A DNA stretch of 53,400 nt from Streptosporangium carneum (GTDB taxonomy: Bacteria > Actinomycetota > Actinomycetes > Streptosporangiales > Streptosporangiaceae): NCBI RefSeq assembly GCF_027922005.1, contig NZ_BSEV01000042.1, forward strand, positions 1 to 53,400, given 5' to 3'. Shown one piece after another: positions 34,374-43,029 of the stretch. Position numbers and translations under genes: made by a program. Each line of letters begins with the position of its first letter. Position 1 is the stretch's first letter. The notes beneath the pieces are model-generated. The model did not search any database, was not told the DNA's origin, and saw nothing but the letters and a program-made list of their open reading frames with translations.

Positions 34374-37136
34374 TCATGCTGATTCGGCTGCGCGGCCGGT
34401 CTCGTTCAGCGCACTGGCCAGCTCTCGGCGTGAGCTCACGCCGAGCTTCATGAACACCTTGCGCAGGTGCCATTCGACGGTCCGCGGGCTGAGGAACAAC
34501 TGGGCGCCGATCTCGGGATTGCTGCGCCCGGCTACGGCAAGCAGCGCGATCTCCGCCTCCTGGGCGGTCAGCTCGTCGAACGCGTCGACCCTGCGCCGCC
34601 GCACCCGTTCCCCGGCGGCGGCCAGTTCCCGGCGGGCTCGCTCGGCGAACGCGTCCATGCGGATCTCACCGAACATCTCGAGTGCGAGCCGCAGGTGATC
34701 CCGCGCGGCCACACGGCGGTTGGCGCGCCGCAGCCACTCGCCGTAGAGCAGGTGCGCACGGGCCAGTTCTGGGCGCACCCGCGTCGGCGACAGCCTTTCT
34801 ATCGCCTCGCGGTACAGGCGATCGGCGGCCGCTCCGTCGCTCAGCAGCGCGCGCAGGCGCGCTTCGACGCCGAGTCCCCAGTCGGTGCCCGCAGCGGCGG
34901 TGCCCTCGGCGAGCCGCTCAAGGGCGGCGCGTGCCGCCTCCGGACGGCCGGCCCTGGCGGCCGCCTCGACCAGCTCGATCGTGGTCCAGTCGGAAACGAA
35001 CAGCTCAGGCGCGTCGTCGCCGCCCTGCTGGGCCGCTGTCAGCGCCTCCTCGTACCGGCCAAGGCCGTTGCAGAGAATCGCGGTGGCCCACCGGGCGTAC
35101 TGCACCGCGCACCCCTGCCCGGCGGCCGTGGCTTCCGGGATCGTCGCGTTGATCAGCCTGCGGGCCTCGGCTTCGCGCCCCCGCAGACCCGCGAGCATGA
35201 TCCCTCCGTACGAGACGACCTGTGACCCCGTCGCCTGAGTGACCGCACCGGCTTCGGCGGTCAGCAGGGCCGCACCCCTGAGATCCCCGCCCAGGCAGAG
35301 AGCCTGGGCCAGGACGTCGAGGGCGACGGGCAGCACGCTGAGCGCACCCGATTCGCGAGCGACCCGGACCTGGTGAGTCAGGGGGGTGACCCAGGCCTCG
35401 TAATCCCACACCATCACGGCCGCCGCGGTGGAGCGAACCACCTCCTGGATCGTGGCCGCGCTCCCGTCGCCGAAGCTGTCCGCCGCGCGCCGAAGGAGCG
35501 GCGCCGCCGCGTCACGTCCATCGGTGAGGGCGAGCGAAAGGCCGTCCAGGAGAAGATCGGCGGCCTGCGGAGGACCCTCAGGACGGCGGGCGGCAAGTGC
35601 CTTGCGCGATATCTCAGCCAGGCTCGTGCCGCGTGTCATGGCACCCGCGAACAGCGCCGCGCTCCAGGCGTCGAGGTACGTCTTGCGCGCGAGCCTGGGA
35701 TCAAGCGGCTCAAGCGTCTCCGCCGCGCGCAGAAGCAGCAGGGGGCCTTCGCCGCCGCGGCTCTGCCAGTACTGGGCCTGGGCGCGCAGCAGGTTCACGC
35801 GGGCGCGCTGCAGGTCCTCGAGCGGCACGGCCTCTGCCGTGGCCAGCAGCCCCAGCGCGGCATTGAAGACACCCGCTTGCAGGCTCGCCTCGGCGGCGGT
35901 GAGCGCACGGTCCGCCCGCCGGGCCGGATCGGCCGTCAGCGTCACCGCGCGCCGCAGGAAGGAAGCCGCCGCCGCCAGGCCGCCACGGGCCTGTGCCTGA
36001 CCCGCGGAGCGTTCCAGTTCCGCCGCGACCTCCTCGTCCGGGCCCTCCGCCGCGGCGGCGAGATGCCAGGCCCGACGGGCCGGATCGGTGTCCCGGCCGG
36101 TCGCCTCGGCCAGCGCCAGGTGCGCCGCCCGCCGGTCCGCCGCCTGGGCCGACCGGTACACCACCGTACGCACGAGGGGGTGACGGAAGACGACGCGCTC
36201 GCCGATCGTCAGCAGCCCGTCGGTCCTGGCCGGATCCGCCGCCGCGGGCCCGATGCCCAGCCGGTCCGCCGCGCGCCACAGCAGCAGCGGATCACCGAGC
36301 GGGTCCGCCGCCGCCACCAGCAGGAGTGCCTGGGTCTGGTCAGGGAACGCCTCGATGCGACGGCGGAAGCTCTCCTCGATTCCGGCCGAGACCTCCGGCC
36401 ACCTGGCCGGCCCGAAGCCCCCCGCCAGCTCTTCGACCGGCAGACCGCGCGGCAGCTCCAGCAGGGCGAGCGGATTCCCGCGCGTTTCGGCCACGAGCCG
36501 GTCGCGCACCCGCTCGTCCAGAGGGCCGGGCTGAGCCCACTCCAGCAGTGCTCGTGAATCGTCGGGCCCCAGGCCGCGGACCGTCAGCTCCGGCAGAGCG
36601 GCGAGGTTCTTGTCGTCGCCGGGCTCCCGCACGGCGAAGACCATCGCGACCGACTCGGCGGCCAGACGCCGGGCCACGAAGGCCAGCACCTGCTCCGAGG
36701 CCCGATCCAGCCACTGCGTGTCGTCGACCACGCAGATGAGCGGCCGTTCCTCCGCCACCTTGGACAGCAGCGTCAGTACGGCCAGGCCGATCAGGAACCG
36801 GTCGGGAGCAGCCCCGCCCCGCAGGCCGAAAGCGGTCCGCAGCGCATCCGCCTGCGGGTCCGGCAGCTGTGGCAGGCGGTCCAGAAACGGCGCGCAGAGC
36901 TGGTGCAGACCCGCGAACGCCAGCTCCATCTCCGACTCGACACCCGCCGCCCGCGCGACCTGGCACCCGGACGCACGGTCGCACAGATGATCCAGCAAGG
37001 CGGTTTTGCCGATGCCCGCCTCCCCCCGCAGCACCAGGACCCCGCTCTGGCCGGTCCGCACGCCCTCCACCAGCCGGCCCAGGGTTTCGCGTTCGCGGTG
37101 CCGGCCACGCAGTCCAGGTAGGGGATCTCCGCTCAC
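34374..37136 (-). CDS. LuxR-family large ATP-binding (LAL) regulator
   Basis: 920 aa. Walker A GEAGIGKT at 38-45, Walker B LICVVDDTQWLD, a long TPR-like helical middle, and a C-terminal LuxR HTH: LTAQEAEIALLAVAGRSNPEIGAQLF then SPRTVEWHLRKVF. Such proteins are activators, often of secondary metabolism or catabolism, that use ATP and a small ligand. GTG 37136 has no good Shine-Dalgarno and overlaps the stop of a transposase-like remnant (TGA at 37135-37133). No biosynthetic cluster is adjacent; the neighbouring epoxide hydrolase is the nearest candidate target. Confidence 0.9.
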   Translation of the reverse strand: MSGDPLPGLRGRHRERETLGRLVEGVRTGQSGVLVLRGEAGIGKTALLDHLCDRASGCQVARAAGVESEMELAFAGLHQLCAPFLDRLPQLPDPQADALRTAFGLRGGAAPDRFLIGLAVLTLLSKVAEERPLICVVDDTQWLDRASEQVLAFVARRLAAESVAMVFAVREPGDDKNLAALPELTVRGLGPDDSRALLEWAQPGPLDERVRDRLVAETRGNPLALLELPRGLPVEELAGGFGPARWPEVSAGIEESFRRRIEAFPDQTQALLLVAAADPLGDPLLLWRAADRLGIGPAAADPARTDGLLTIGERVVFRHPLVRTVVYRSAQAADRRAAHLALAEATGRDTDPARRAWHLAAAAEGPDEEVAAELERSAGQAQARGGLAAAASFLRRAVTLTADPARRADRALTAAEASLQAGVFNAALGLLATAEAVPLEDLQRARVNLLRAQAQYWQSRGGEGPLLLLRAAETLEPLDPRLARKTYLDAWSAALFAGAMTRGTSLAEISRKALAARRPEGPPQAADLLLDGLSLALTDGRDAAAPLLRRAADSFGDGSAATIQEVVRSTAAAVMVWDYEAWVTPLTHQVRVARESGALSVLPVALDVLAQALCLGGDLRGAALLTAEAGAVTQATGSQVVSYGGIMLAGLRGREAEARRLINATIPEATAAGQGCAVQYARWATAILCNGLGRYEEALTAAQQGGDDAPELFVSDWTTIELVEAAARAGRPEAARAALERLAEGTAAAGTDWGLGVEARLRALLSDGAAADRLYREAIERLSPTRVRPELARAHLLYGEWLRRANRRVAARDHLRLALEMFGEIRMDAFAERARRELAAAGERVRRRRVDAFDELTAQEAEIALLAVAGRSNPEIGAQLFLSPRTVEWHLRKVFMKLGVSSRRELASALNETGRAAESA

Positions 37137-37345
37137 TCGATCAGGCTATCGTTTCCCTTTTCCGGATCCGCCTCCCGGTCCCGAGCGCCGTGCCGACCGG
37201 CCAACCCGTGCTCGCGGCCCTCGGCTGAGGGTTGTCTCTTGAATCGCGTTCGGAGCCAGATGACCAGAGCTGCCGGAGTGACGGCGCCGAGGAGGAAGTG
37301 AGCGCGTTCGTCGTATCGCGTGTGGGGTGTGAGCGGCCTCGGGAG
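37133..37345 (-). pseudogene. Possible transposase C-terminal remnant (IS5-like)
   Basis: A minus-strand frame over about 37133-37345 reads ...HTRYDERAHFLLGAVTPA then ALVIWLRTRF and continues to SLIE-stop. The RYxxRAxxFL...AL pattern recalls the end of IS5-family DDE transposases (RYERxAxHxL...AxxxAL). No start codon, no catalytic DDE residues and no terminal repeats are seen, so at best this is a remnant. Its stop codon overlaps the LAL gene GTG by 2 nt. Alternative: chance open frame. Confidence 0.35.
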
Positions 37346-37364
37346 ACGGGCCGCCGGTGGACGG

Positions 37365-37406
37365 CGGTGGGCCTCCTGCTCTTGGAACGGAGCAGGAGGC
37401 CCACCG
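37365..37406 (-). terminator. Terminator after the epoxide hydrolase gene
   Basis: 17-bp perfect stem (37365-37381 with 37390-37406), 8-nt loop, 10 nt past the epoxide hydrolase stop at 37416. Confidence 0.85.
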
Positions 37407-37415
37407 GCTACATGG

Positions 37416-38648
37416 TCAGCGCAGCTTTCGGAAGGTCTCCCGGATGTCGTCGGTGAAGGCTTCGGGGTTCTCGTAGTGGACGAAGTGGCCGCCCTTCATG
37501 TGGGCGTTGACGTTGATCACGTTGAAGGAGCCGCGAGTGGGGCCGTTCTCGAAGGCGGCGATACGCCCTTCGACGGTGTTGACGCCGGGCGGGTAGGCGT
37601 CGCCGAGGAGGAAGGTGAAGCCGGCCGGCGGCTCGACGACGGGCCGGCGGTCGTGGGAGGGCACCCACGGGTAGCGCGTCGCGTTGCGGTACATGCGGAT
37701 GGAGGAGCCGATGGCCTGGTTCACCCAGAAGGCGGTGGCCTCGGCGAGGATGAAGTCGCGGGGGAAGTTCCTGTCGAAGTCACCTCTCTTGTCGCTCCAC
37801 TTCTTCCACCGCCCCAGGAGCCAGGCGAGCATGCCGATGGGGGAGTCGTTCAGGCCGTGGGTGAGGGTCGACGCGTCGAGCATGTGGACCGCGACGTGGG
37901 AGACGTAGGTGCTGACGAATTTCTCCAGGCCCGCCCGCAGCTCCGGCGTGGCGTCCTCGGGAATCCTGGCGCCGTCGGTCAGGTCCCAGAACCGCTCGTT
38001 CTCGAACGGGCCCGGAGGCAGGTCGTGACCGTAGTGCAGGCCGATGACGCTGTCGGCGTACTTGTGGCCGAGCGCGCTGGTGACGAGAGCGCCGTAGTCG
38101 GAGCCCGCCGCGGCGTACTTCTCGTAGCCCAGGACCTCGGTCATGAGCTTGTGAATGATGTCGGCGATCTTCCAGTAGTTCAGGTCGCCTCTGCCGACGG
38201 GGGTGGACCAGGCGAATCCGGGCAGGTCGGGAATGATGACGTCGAAGGAGTCGGCCGGGTCACCGCCGTGGGCGGCGGGGTCCGTCAGCGGGCCGATGAG
38301 CGGGAGGCTGAACCCGCTGGACCACGGCCAGCCGGAGTGAACGGCGAGCGGGACCGGGTTCGGGCCCTTGCCGCGCACGTGGTAGAAGTGCACGGGCGTG
38401 CCGTCGATCTCGACCCTGTACTGGTCGTAGGCGTTCAGCCGCTTCTCCTGCGCACGCCAGTCGAAGCCGTCCGCCCAGTACTCCACGAGCGGCTTGAGGT
38501 AGGCGGTGCTGATCCCGTAGTACTCCTCCTCGTTGTCCAGGTCGTCGAAGAAGCGGGTCTTCCTCAGACGGTCCTTTAGGTCGTCCAAGGTCTCCTGGGG
38601 GACGTCGATCTTGTACGGTTCCAGCGTGCTGGGCTTGTTGTCGCTCAC
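37416..38648 (-). CDS. Epoxide hydrolase (EHN-domain alpha/beta hydrolase)
   Basis: 410 aa. Residues 9-118 match the N-terminal EHN domain of microsomal-type epoxide hydrolases (YKIDVPQETLDDLKDRLRKTR), followed by an alpha/beta hydrolase core. Oxyanion HSGWPWSSG, nucleophile Asp in GSDYGA (canonical GGDWG, so a variation), and a His-containing HVHYENPEAF-like C-terminus (GGHFVHYENPEAF). Hydrolyses epoxides to diols. ATG 38648. Downstream of the SnoaL-like gene by 149 bp on the same strand. Confidence 0.88.
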   Translation of the reverse strand: MSDNKPSTLEPYKIDVPQETLDDLKDRLRKTRFFDDLDNEEEYYGISTAYLKPLVEYWADGFDWRAQEKRLNAYDQYRVEIDGTPVHFYHVRGKGPNPVPLAVHSGWPWSSGFSLPLIGPLTDPAAHGGDPADSFDVIIPDLPGFAWSTPVGRGDLNYWKIADIIHKLMTEVLGYEKYAAAGSDYGALVTSALGHKYADSVIGLHYGHDLPPGPFENERFWDLTDGARIPEDATPELRAGLEKFVSTYVSHVAVHMLDASTLTHGLNDSPIGMLAWLLGRWKKWSDKRGDFDRNFPRDFILAEATAFWVNQAIGSSIRMYRNATRYPWVPSHDRRPVVEPPAGFTFLLGDAYPPGVNTVEGRIAAFENGPTRGSFNVINVNAHMKGGHFVHYENPEAFTDDIRETFRKLR

Positions 38649-38797
38649 GGCAAGGCTGCTTTCGCGTAATGGTGGAAGAGTGGTGGAAGAGAAGTCGCTG
38701 TCCGGCAGACGGGTGCCGCCGCCTGCCGGTGTTCCGATCGCGCCGCGGCCGGGTGTGACCGGCCGCCGGGCAAGGCGCGAGAAGGCCGCAGGCGGCG

Positions 38798-39256
38798 TCA
38801 GCCGGTGAATTCCAGGCGGACCCGGGTCTGCTTGAGCTCGGCGATGTACCAGGAACCGTTCGTCTTGACGAAGCGTGCGTGGTAGTGGCCGAAGCCGTGC
38901 ATGCCCCTGAAAGGGATGTCCTCGGACACGTCGGCGTCCTCAGGCCGGGTGATGATGTCCTCCATCGCCCATACGCCGTGGGCGGCGGTCGCCGAGTCGA
39001 CGTCGATCTCGTCGGAGAACAGGTGGTGGACCAGGGTGACGCCGGGGCCGCCGCTGGCGCCGACCGTGGCGGCGATCCCTTCCCGGCCCTCCATGCGGAA
39101 CCAAACCGATCCGTCCGGCTTGTGCGGAGTGAACGTGCCGTCTGGCGTGAACAGATTGGCCAGGTCCTGCCAGCGCTGATGATCCGCGTAACGGACGTAG
39201 CGAGCCATCAGACGACGCAGTTCCTCGGTAACGCTCAGACGCTCGATGGCATCCAT
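38798..39256 (-). CDS. NTF2/SnoaL-like protein
   Basis: 152 aa cystatin-cone fold: helix LRRLMARYVRYADHQRWQDLANLFTPDGTF, then beta strands with HHLFSDEIDVD, GFGHYHARFVKTNGSWYIAELKQTRVRL. Similar proteins act as small isomerases, dehydratases or hydrolases, or bind ligands. ATG 39256 follows AGAGGAATGATCG. Next to the epoxide hydrolase, so a joint catabolic role is possible. Confidence 0.85.
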   Translation of the reverse strand: MDAIERLSVTEELRRLMARYVRYADHQRWQDLANLFTPDGTFTPHKPDGSVWFRMEGREGIAATVGASGGPGVTLVHHLFSDEIDVDSATAAHGVWAMEDIITRPEDADVSEDIPFRGMHGFGHYHARFVKTNGSWYIAELKQTRVRLEFTG

Positions 39257-39880
39257 AATCGATCATTCCTCTACCGGTGATGTGGACGGACATCCCGCCG
39301 GCGCCGCACAAAAGCCGCGACGCCGCCCCTGCGGCCACATCGACCACCCTCGCCGGACCGGGCGCGGGAAAGACCAGGGTGAGTCACTGGCCGGGTCCCT
39401 GGTGTGGCACCCGGCATGAGGATGCGGGGCCCACCGCCGCCGCGTTCCCTGTGGCCACCGCGCCCGGCCGGGGATGAGCGTCACCCCAGGGAGTCGACCG
39501 GTGATCCCCCGGGTTCTGTCGGGTGCCTGATCCGGCGAAGGTGATCGGCATCGGCTGAAGAACCGATCGGATGGCCGACGGCTCGCAACGGTTCATCCGT
39601 GGCCTGCGCCGGCAGCCCGGCCTCTTGAGGCCGGTGAGATCGCCGCGGCGGCTTCTGGTCCCCGCAGCGGAGTCGTTCGATCGGCTCGGTGCCACCGGAC
39701 GAAGTCACTTCGCAGGTCTGACCAGGTGTCGGCAGCGGTTCATCGGGCTTCCACGCCCCGGCGCTCCGTCAAGGTAGTGCCGCAGTGAATGCCGGATTCG
39801 CTAATGCATGTCACCGCCGAGATCGAACAGTGCACCCTCTTTCGTCCTGTGCCGTGGGGGTGAAACGGGACGGCCGCGGG
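39257..39880. other. 624-bp region without a confident gene
   Basis: Only short, Arg/Pro-rich open frames occur, on both strands, with no domain I recognise. It contains a palindrome CCGGCCTC-TT-GAGGCCGG (39617-39634) and a CGGTTCATC motif repeated at about 39590 and 39737. GC is slightly lower than in the flanking genes. It may be eroded coding or mobile DNA, or a promoter region for the SnoaL-like gene at its left end. Confidence 0.4.
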
Positions 39881-40441
39881 TCAGCGACGGGCGCGCCACT
39901 CGCGCTGCAGGATCGCGTAGACGATCTCGTCGACCCATTCGCCCTTGACCATCTCGTTCTCCACCAGATGCGCCTCGCGACGCATGCCGAGGCGTTCCAG
40001 GACCCGGGCGGAGGCGGCGTTGCGGCCGTCGAGGCGGCCGACTATCCGGTGCAGGTCAAGGCCGTCGAAGCCCAGTTCGAGCAGGACGTGGGCCACCTCG
40101 GCCGCGTATCCCCTGCCGTGGTGGCGGGGGTGGGAGACGTAGCCGATCTCCCCGCTCCGGTGCTGGGCGCTGTGCCAGAACAGCACACTGTCACCGATCA
40201 GCTCGCCGGTCGCGGCCAGTTCGACCGCCAGGGCGAGCGCCTGCCCCTCCTCCGTCAGCGCCGACTGCTTCATTCTGGTCTCCAGAGCCTCGGCGACCTG
40301 CTCGAGCTCTCGCGGCTCCCAGTACAGGTAGCGGGTGACCTCGGGAAGAGACTGAATGGCGTGCAGCTCGTCCAGATCTCCGGAGGCGAAGGGGCGCAGG
40401 ATCAGGCGCTCGGTGCGGATCGGGTAGGACGGTTTCAGCAT
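39881..40441 (-). CDS. GNAT-family N-acetyltransferase (RimJ/RimL-like)
   Basis: 186 aa. TERLILRPFASGDLDELHAI, then EIGYVSHPRHHGRGYAAEV with the acetyl-CoA loop, LHRIVGRLDGRNAASARVLERLGMRREAHL: these are RimJ/RimL pieces. ATG 40441. Upstream of it are three 18-20-bp imperfect repeats (40486-40542). Substrate unknown. Confidence 0.86.
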   Translation of the reverse strand: MLKPSYPIRTERLILRPFASGDLDELHAIQSLPEVTRYLYWEPRELEQVAEALETRMKQSALTEEGQALALAVELAATGELIGDSVLFWHSAQHRSGEIGYVSHPRHHGRGYAAEVAHVLLELGFDGLDLHRIVGRLDGRNAASARVLERLGMRREAHLVENEMVKGEWVDEIVYAILQREWRARR

Positions 40442-40485
40442 CTGGACAGATTAGGGCACCCCACGGACGACGGGCGAGGTGTTTT

Positions 40486-40542
40486 GACGCCCCTGGCGTG
40501 GCATGACGGCCCCTGGCGTGGCATGGCGGCCCGGGGCGTGAC
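40486..40542. repeat. Three imperfect 18-20-bp tandem repeats
   Basis: Units at 40486-40504, 40505-40524 and 40525-40542 share GACGCCCCTGGCGTGGCAT-type sequence, decaying in the third. They lie in the spacer between divergent GNAT and VOC genes and could contain protein-binding sites. Confidence 0.7.
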
Positions 40543-40617
40543 AGGGTCGGTCAGGGGGCCCGTGCCGGACGCCCCGGCCGGGAGCCGACACCGCCCCTCG
40601 GGCATGGAGGATGTCAG

Positions 40618-41019
40618 ATGTTGAACGACAGTCATGTCGCGACCCGGCTGCCGGCCCAGGATCTGGGCCGGGCGAGGGCGTTCTACGCGGACAAGCTCGG
40701 TCTCGAACCCGTCGAGGAGCGTCCCGGCGGCCTGCTCTACCGGTGCGGCGGCGGGCGGTTCGCGCTGTTCGAGTCGGCGGGCGCGCCCTCGGGCGACCAC
40801 ACCCAGATGGCGTGGGAGGTCGACGACATCGAGGCCGTGGTCGAGCGGTTGCGCGACAGGGGCGTGGTGTTCGAGGAGGTCGACCTCCCCGGTTTCAGGA
40901 CGGTCGACGGCATCGCCTACGTCGAGGGGAACTACCCGTCGGCGGGGGTCGGAGAGAGAGCCGCCTGGTTCCGCGACAGCGAGGGGAACCTCCTCGGCGT
41001 CGGCCAGCCCGTGCGCTGA
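40618..41019 (+). CDS. VOC-family protein
   Basis: 133 aa. VATRLPAQDLGRARAFYADKLGLEPVEERPGGLLYRCGGG, then GDHTQMAWEVDDIEAVVERLRDRGVVFEE and AAWFRDSEGNLLGVGQP: a glyoxalase/dioxygenase-fold protein. ATG 40618 has GGAGG 12 nt upstream. Convergent with the WYL regulator (41059). Substrate unknown. Confidence 0.86.
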   Translation: MLNDSHVATRLPAQDLGRARAFYADKLGLEPVEERPGGLLYRCGGGRFALFESAGAPSGDHTQMAWEVDDIEAVVERLRDRGVVFEEVDLPGFRTVDGIAYVEGNYPSAGVGERAAWFRDSEGNLLGVGQPVR

Positions 41020-41058
41020 GACCGTCCGCCCCTCCTGCCCGGCCGCGCCCTCCTCAGG

Positions 41059-42060
41059 TCAGCGCTCTCCCTGGGCGTCCCCGGAGGGCGCGCCGTACAG
41101 CTCGGAGAGTTCGGCGACCGTGGCCGCCATCAGGGCACGCAGCTCGGGCGGCTCCAGGACCTCGATGTCGGCCCCCAGACGCAGCAGCAGCCACCGGGCG
41201 TGTCTGGTCGACTCGGTCGGCAGGCGCATCGCGGTCCAGCCGTGCTCGTCGGGCGGGCCCGCCTCGGCCAGGGCCGCGTCGACGATCTCCGCGCCGACGG
41301 CGTAACGCAGCATCCCCTCCGCGCCCGGCGCCACCCGCACCAGGGCCTCACCGGTGTGCATGCGCGCGCGGAAGTCCGCCGCGTAGCCCGCCCAGTACGT
41401 GGCCAGGTCGAAGCCCTGGGGGCGTTCGAACCGGCCGTCGAGGATCTCGGCCGCCAGAATCCTCGAGACCCGGTAGGTGCGCGGGTCTCCCCCGTCGACG
41501 GCCGCCACGAGGTACCACGCCCCGCCCTTGAGCACCAGGCCGTAGGGATGGGTGAGGCGTTCGACCTCACGCGGCCCCCAGCGACGGTAGACCATGCGCA
41601 TCGGGCGCTGGTCCCACACCGCCTCGGCGACGTCGCCGAGGAAGGGCGCCTCGTCCCCGTCGCCGTACCAACCGGGGACGTCGAGGTGGAAGCGCTCGCG
41701 CATCCGGGCCGCGTGGGAACGCGGCTCCGGCGGCAGCGCGGCGAGCAGTTTCAGCTCGGCGTTCGCGGCGACCTCCCCCAGCCCCAGCTGCGCGGCGGGG
41801 CCGGGCAGCCCGGCGAGGAACAGCGAGGACGCCTCCTCGGCGGTCAGGCCGTTGAGGCGGGTGCGGTAGCCGTCCAGCAGCCGGTATCCGCCGGCGGGCC
41901 CGCGGTCGGCGTACACCGGGACCCCCGCGGAGGACAGGGCCTCCACGTCCCGGTAGACCGTACGGACGGAGATCTCGAGCTCCTGCGCCAGCTCGGTGGC
42001 CGTCATCCGCCCCCGGGTCTGCAGGAGCAGCAGCAGTGACAGCAGACGACTCGCACGCAT
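41059..42060 (-). CDS. WYL-domain transcriptional regulator (YafY type)
   Basis: 333 aa. N-terminal winged HTH MTATELAQELEISVRTVYRDVEALSSAGVPVYADRG, central WYL domain (RWGPREVERLTHPYGLVLKGGAWYLVAA) and the WCX-like C-terminus. ATG 42060 is taken because homologous HTHs begin RASRLLSLLLLLQTRG; ATG 42078 and 42108 are in frame. No Shine-Dalgarno is seen at either, so translation may be leaderless. Back to back with the DeoR gene, sharing its promoter. Confidence 0.85.
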   Translation of the reverse strand: MRASRLLSLLLLLQTRGRMTATELAQELEISVRTVYRDVEALSSAGVPVYADRGPAGGYRLLDGYRTRLNGLTAEEASSLFLAGLPGPAAQLGLGEVAANAELKLLAALPPEPRSHAARMRERFHLDVPGWYGDGDEAPFLGDVAEAVWDQRPMRMVYRRWGPREVERLTHPYGLVLKGGAWYLVAAVDGGDPRTYRVSRILAAEILDGRFERPQGFDLATYWAGYAADFRARMHTGEALVRVAPGAEGMLRYAVGAEIVDAALAEAGPPDEHGWTAMRLPTESTRHARWLLLRLGADIEVLEPPELRALMAATVAELSELYGAPSGDAQGER

Positions 42061-42101
42061 GGGGTCATTGTCCCGCATGTTTGCCGAACTAACATTTTTC
42101 A

Positions 42102-42115
42102 TGTTCAAATGAACA
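42102..42115. promoter_or_regulatory. Palindromic operator candidate between WYL and DeoR genes
   Basis: TGTTCA-AA-TGAACA is a perfect 14-nt inverted repeat in an AT-rich spacer, ending 1 nt before the DeoR ATG at 42117. If the DeoR mRNA is leaderless, the repeat overlaps the -10 region (TTCAAA at 42104-42109, -35 TTGCCG at 42081-42086, spacing 17). That would give autorepression. Confidence 0.55.
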
Positions 42116-42116
42116 C

Positions 42117-42875
42117 ATGGAAGGTTCTGATCGAATAAGAGCGATCATGTCCGCGCTGCGCGTCAACGATGCCGTCTCGGTGACGGATCTCGCCGTCGAG
42201 CACGCCGTCTCCGAGATGACCATCCGCCGCGATCTCGACGAGCTGGCCCAGCAGGGCGTGGTCAGGCGGGTGCGCGGCGGTGCGGTGAGCCTTCTGCTGC
42301 GCGGGGAGGAGCCCCCGTTCGGGGTCCGCGAGCGCGAGGCGGTCGAGGCGAAACGGCGGATCGCCGCGGAGGTCGCGGCGCTGCTCGTCGACGGCGAGGC
42401 GGTGCTGCTCGACGGCGGCACCACCGGGCTGGAGGTCGCCAGGGCGATCCGCGACCGCCGCATGACGGTCCTGCCGCTCTCCCTGCAGTCCGCGGCCGAG
42501 CTGAGCACGGCCCCGCGGATCCGCCTGGTGCTCCCCGGCGGCGAGGTCCGCCCCGGCGAGCTCAGCTTCACGGGCCCGCTGACGGAGAACGCCATCCGCT
42601 CCCTGCGCTTCGACACCGCGGTCATCGGCTGCTGCGGCCTGTCCGCCAAGCACGGGCTCACCGCCCACGACCTGGCCGACGTCGCCGTCAAACAGGCGGC
42701 GATCGCCTCGGCCACCCGCGTCGTCGCCGCGACCGACTCCGGCAAGTTCACCCACACCGCCTTCGGCGCCGTCTGCCCCCTCGACCACCTCGACACGGTC
42801 GTCACCGACACCGGGCTCTCCCCCTCCGAACACGACGCTCTCACGGCGGCGGGCGTCATCGTCCGCACCGTCTGA
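42117..42875 (+). CDS. DeoR/GlpR-family regulator
   Basis: 252 aa. N-terminal HTH (VSVTDLAVEHAVSEMTIRRDLDEL, VRRVRGGAVSL) and a C-terminal sugar-phosphate-sensing domain (DGEAVLLDGGTTGLEVARAI, IGCCGLSAKHGLT, VVAATDSGKF). Such regulators respond to phosphorylated sugars. No Shine-Dalgarno, consistent with leaderless translation. 154 nt before an MFS permease on the same strand, its probable target along with itself. Confidence 0.88.
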   Translation: MEGSDRIRAIMSALRVNDAVSVTDLAVEHAVSEMTIRRDLDELAQQGVVRRVRGGAVSLLLRGEEPPFGVREREAVEAKRRIAAEVAALLVDGEAVLLDGGTTGLEVARAIRDRRMTVLPLSLQSAAELSTAPRIRLVLPGGEVRPGELSFTGPLTENAIRSLRFDTAVIGCCGLSAKHGLTAHDLADVAVKQAAIASATRVVAATDSGKFTHTAFGAVCPLDHLDTVVTDTGLSPSEHDALTAAGVIVRTV

Positions 42876-43029
42876 ACACACCCGCCGAACGCGCCGGCCG
42901 AGCGCATCGGCTGTGCGCGGGCCGGGCACGCCCTCGGCGCGAACCGACCGCGCGCCTCCCCCGCACGCGCCGCCCACGCGCGCGGCCCGCCCGCGCCGCC
43001 CCGGCGCGCCGTCCGACTGGAGTCCGCCC

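Noticed and set aside
41420..41440. GTTCGAACC resembling a tRNA T-loop
   Set aside because: It lies inside the WYL gene and no cloverleaf or acceptor stem can be formed around it.
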